From Coriaria nepalensis (lineage: Eukaryota > Streptophyta > Magnoliopsida > Cucurbitales > Coriariaceae): DNA of 64,000 nt. The notes under the pieces are model-generated. The model had not been told where the DNA came from. It ran no database searches and worked only from the letters and a program-made list of their open reading frames with translations. Positions 60,918 to 64,000 of this stretch are shown here, piece after piece (the stretch's first letter is position 1; every line of letters starts with the position of its first letter). Position numbers and translations under genes: made by a program. The stretch is taken from assembly GCA_027186245.1 (NCBI GenBank), contig CP114485.1, positions 2,480,001-2,544,000 on the forward strand, read 5' to 3'.

Positions 60918-62583
60918 ATGAGTGACAATTTGATGGACAAAGTGAGCAGTTTAGGCGAACGCCTCAAGATTAGTGGGGCCGAGATGAGCCGAAAGATGAG
61001 TGAAGGAGTTAGCTCAGTGAGTTTCAAGGTGAAGGAGCTCTTTCAAGGTCCAAACCAGGCTGATAAGCTAGTTGAGGATGCCACCTCAGAAGCTCTTGAC
61101 GAGCCTGACTGGGCCATGAATCTTGAGATCTGTGACATGATCAACACTGAAAAGATCGGCAGCGTTGATTTGATCCGTGGAATAAAAAAGCATATCATGA
61201 TCAAGAATCCTAGGATTCAGTATCTGGCTTTGGTGCTACTTGAGACTTGTGTTAAGAATTGTGAGAAGGCGTTCTCTGAGGTTGCAGCTGAGAGGGTTCT
61301 TGATGAGATGGTGAAATTGATTGATGATCCCCAGACTGTTGTTAATAACCGGAACAAGGCTTTGACTCTCATCGAAGCATGGGGTGAATCGGCCGATGAA
61401 CTCCGTTATTTGCCTGTTTATGAAGAAACATACAAGGTATATAGAAAAACCTTCTTTGGTCCCATTTTTTATTTTTTGTTCTCCTAAGAACCATGGTAAA
61501 AATCTTACTTAAATTGAAATTCTTAGATTTTGTTTCCTTTTCTGACCTGGGAAATGCACAAGATTCAATTTATTTATTTATTTTTTAATCATATGAACAT
61601 GCACAAAGACACACAGACTAGGAAGAATTGCTCTTATGTATTCCTATCATATCAAAATGTATTGATTAACAAATCTGAATCTTTGTATTATCTGTGAGAG
61701 TAAAATTATAACTATCTGACTAAGAATAAGATATTTGTTTTGCACTAGAAGTTGTATTTTGATGATTTTTAAGGAATTTCTTTTTTTTTTCTATGGATTC
61801 TTTCAGAGTTTGAAGTCAAGGGGTGTAAGGTTTCCTGGTCGAGACAATGAGAGCCTGGCTCCTATTTTCACTCCTGCTCGCTCAGTTACAGCCTCTGAAA
61901 CATATGCTGATTTTCCTGAGCAGATTCAGCATCATGAGATTCCTGTCCAAACCTTTTCTCCCGAACAAACGAAGGAAGAATTTGATGTTGCAAGAAACAC
62001 CATTGAGCTTCTCACGACAGTTTTATCCTCTTCACCTCAGCAAGATGCTTTGAAGGTACTTGTATATTTATATTCACCTATCACATATTCCCCATTTGCA
62101 AAAAGCACTTACCAAATAAATTCTCATAATCTTGTTTGGTCCCATATCCAGGATGACTTAACCACAACACTTGTACTACAATGTCGCCGTTCCCAATCCA
62201 CTGTGCTAAGGATTATAGAGACAACTGGCAATAATGAGGCCCTTCTTTTCGAGGCCCTGAGTGTGAATGACGAGATCCAGAAAGTACTTTCCCAGTATGA
62301 TGATCTGAAGGAGCCTTCTGTTGTTCAGCATGAACCGGAACCTGCTATGATACCAGTTGCTGTGGAGCCCGAAGAGTCACCACGCCATCATCTCAAAGAA
62401 GACTCATTGGTTAGAAAATCGACCGGTTCTAGAGGCTTGACCCATACAGGGAGCAATGATGACATGATGGACGATCTTGATGAAATGATATTTGGGAAGA
62501 AGGGCAGTGGGGGCCCATCATCTGGTGGTGGGCCTGATTCGGAGAAGAAGCAACCTGCTAAAGATGATCTCATTTCCTTTTGA
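60918..62583 (+). CDS. TOL1: TOM1-like protein (VHS and GAT domains), TOL1 type
   Basis: TOL proteins are the plant substitute for ESCRT-0: they bind ubiquitinated membrane cargo and pass it to ESCRT for vacuolar degradation. Three exons (60918-61436, 61807-62055, 62152-62583) encode 399 residues, close to the ~400 of Arabidopsis TOL1 (At5g16880). The VHS domain spans about residues 45-175 (EDATSEALDEPDW, LVLLETCVKNCEKAFSEVAA, LIDDPQTVVNNRNKALTLIE). A linker with GVRFPGRDNESLAPIFTPAR leads to the GAT domain (about 225-305; ARNTIELLTTVLSSSPQQDA, DDLTTTLVLQCRRSQSTVLR). The tail ends with DDMMDDLDEMIFGKK and DDLISF. All junctions are in phase. The ATG at 60918 directly follows a leader intron acceptor. 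Confidence 0.94.
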
Positions 62584-63187
62584 GTGACTACACTTTTGAA
62601 CATATAAAGAACATAATGAAAGGTGTTCATAGAATGACTGTTTTCATAAACTCATTTGTTGAAGATAAGAATCAAGGTTGATGTTTAAAGACCTTCTTGG
62701 ATATATAATTTTAACTCTTGTTTTTTTCCCTACGGTTAGCAGGACGCACATTTCTTGTATCTATTTTCTTTGTTTTACATGTCCACATCAAAGATATTTT
62801 TATGTGTTATATTATCTTCGTTCAGTTTTTGCCTTCTAATATTATTCAATTGGAGCTTCCCTCGTATGTTTTGTCGAGCATATTCATATGAATTGTGCTT
62901 CGGCAGACGGTCCCGCTTTCTCGGTCCGGAGCTTCCATCATTCCTTTAATAAGGCATAACGATGCGAACCGTGCTTTAGCGAGTTCTAATATGCAAACGG
63001 TCTAGAAACTGCATTGTTGGGCCTGATACCTATTTATATCTTCGGCTAGGCCCAATATTGTCATTAGTTAGCCCAAGAAGGCCCAATATTGTCATTAGTT
63101 ACCGAACAGAGAGAGCGAGAGCAGAAGCAGAAAATGAGCAGCAGTTGAGCTCAATCTGAGATTTGCGCAAAAATTCTTCGCTCCTCA
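62584..63187. promoter_or_regulatory. TOL1 3' UTR and exostosin gene promoter with site II motifs
   Basis: 62584-62800 is the TOL1 3' UTR. At 63017-63090 are several TGGGC/GGCCCA words, two of them in a 22-bp direct repeat (about 63049 and 63080, core GGCCCAATATTGTCATTAG). GGCCCA is the site II element bound by TCP factors, common in promoters of growth-related plant genes. Confidence 0.5.
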
Positions 63188-64000
63188 ATGAGAGGGAAAT
63201 TCAGTATGCCATCGTTTTCTTCTTCTTCTTCATCATCGTCGTTAACAGCAACGCATATTAATTCTAGATCCAACACAAGATCTCCAATTCTTCTGTTCTC
63301 TCTCTCACTCCTCATTCTCTCTCTCTTCTTCATCATCGTTTTCTACTCTCCTTCACACCCCGACCCCTCGGTTTTCCAACCGTCTACCGTCTCTCGATTT
63401 CCACATCCTCAGACCTCCTTCATCGCCTCCTTGGACCATTTCCTTACTCACAGGGCTCCTAAATCTCTTCCGCTACGAGACGACACAGTGGTTGATGATG
63501 AACGAGAAGAGGCAGTGAAGAAACTCGACGAAGCGATCTCGGAGAGAGAGACTGTTAGGCTTGTTGGAGATCTTGGAGATCCGTATTACCCTGTGCGGTC
63601 TCCAATTAGGGTTTATGTGTACGATATGCCGTGGAAGTTCACGTATGATTTGCTTTGGATGTTTAGGAATACTTACAGAGAGACGTCTAACCTCACCTCC
63701 AATGGAAGCCCCGTCCACCGCCTCATCGAACAGGTAGCTCCTTTCATATGAACTCATCTTCAATTTATTGGATCTTTGTTTGAATAACTGAGTTATTGAA
63801 GAGAGAGAATGATTTGATTTCCTGTGCAGCACTCCATTGATTACTGGTTGTGGGCAGATTTGATGGCTCCAGAGTCAGAGAGGCTTTTGAAAAATGTTGT
63901 GAGGGTCAATAGACAAGAAGAGGCAGACCTGTTTTACGTCCCCTTCTTCACAACCATCAGTTTCTTCTTGTTGGAGAAACAACAGTGCAAGGCACTTTAC
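63188..64000 (+). CDS. Exostosin-family (GT47) glycosyltransferase, 5' part
   Basis: A type II Golgi membrane glycosyltransferase of cell-wall polysaccharide synthesis. The donor and acceptor sugars cannot be told from this part. Exon 1 is 63188-63733; exon 2 starts at 63830 and runs off the window. The first 182 residues hold a Ser-rich cytosolic tail, a transmembrane anchor at about 34-54 (ILLFSLSLLILSLFFIIVFY), a luminal stem, and the GT47 start IRVYVYDMPWKFTYDLLWMF. Exon 2 continues IDYWLWADLMAPESERLLKN and ADLFYVPFFTTISFFLLEKQ, typical of exostosins. It most resembles Arabidopsis At5g16890 as I recall it, the neighbour of TOL1 there. Incomplete at the 3' end only because of the window edge. 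Confidence 0.9.

Noticed and set aside
1..64000. CRISPR arrays, rRNA genes, tRNA genes, bacterial-type operons
   Set aside because: None seen. The repeats present are eukaryotic tandem duplications, LTRs and microsatellites. I did not find a clear tRNA by eye, but a tRNA scan was not possible.

Overview
The window is nuclear DNA of a eudicot plant. Its genes are split by short AT-rich GT-AG introns, the intergenic DNA is AT-rich, and the proteins are plant-specific families (germin-like proteins, a PPR protein, an LRR-XI receptor kinase, SECRET AGENT, a TOM1-like protein, a GT47 exostosin) plus a plant Ty1/copia element. I cannot name the species.

Layout. (1) 1-7078 (+): the 3' part of a PIR/SRA1 (CYFIP) gene, the SCAR/WAVE-complex subunit. 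Its exon structure, including two U12-type introns, is preserved, but I count five reading-frame lesions, so it reads as a pseudogene. (2) 9788-13219 (+): an intact LRR-XI receptor kinase. (3) 14463-21650 (+): an intact SECRET AGENT-type O-GlcNAc transferase with many small exons. (4) 22833-24240 (-): a PPR gene resembling At5g18390, broken by several frameshifts. (5) 24887-50392: a young tandem array of five copies of a unit with a 4106-bp period. Each unit carries a head-to-head pair of germin-like protein (GLP) genes, one minus and one plus, and one exon of a small cysteine-rich (defensin-like) peptide gene. Copy 2 is interrupted by a 5.3-kb copia element with near-identical LTRs and a 5-bp target duplication. 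Only the last copy keeps the first (signal-peptide) exon of the peptide gene. (6) 50577-59451: an older, more diverged part of the GLP cluster with three further intact GLPs and several relics. (7) 60918-62583 (+): a TOM1-like (TOL1-type) ESCRT-0-like protein with a leader intron containing a run of 16 G. (8) 63188-64000 (+): the 5' part of an exostosin-type glycosyltransferase gene that runs off the window.

How the genes fit together. The GLP block is a multigene secretory locus: 13 intact GLP genes encode apoplastic manganese-binding cupins, and ten of them were produced by recent amplification of one divergent pair. A cysteine-rich secreted peptide gene was partly carried along. The flanking single-copy genes are housekeeping or signalling genes. 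From memory, PIR and the PPR gene, and TOL1 and the exostosin gene, are each near neighbours on Arabidopsis chromosome 5. Decay of both PIR and the PPR gene here, next to intact neighbours, fits loss of redundant copies from a duplicated block.

All homology statements come from reading the translations and from remembered family sequences. No search was run.
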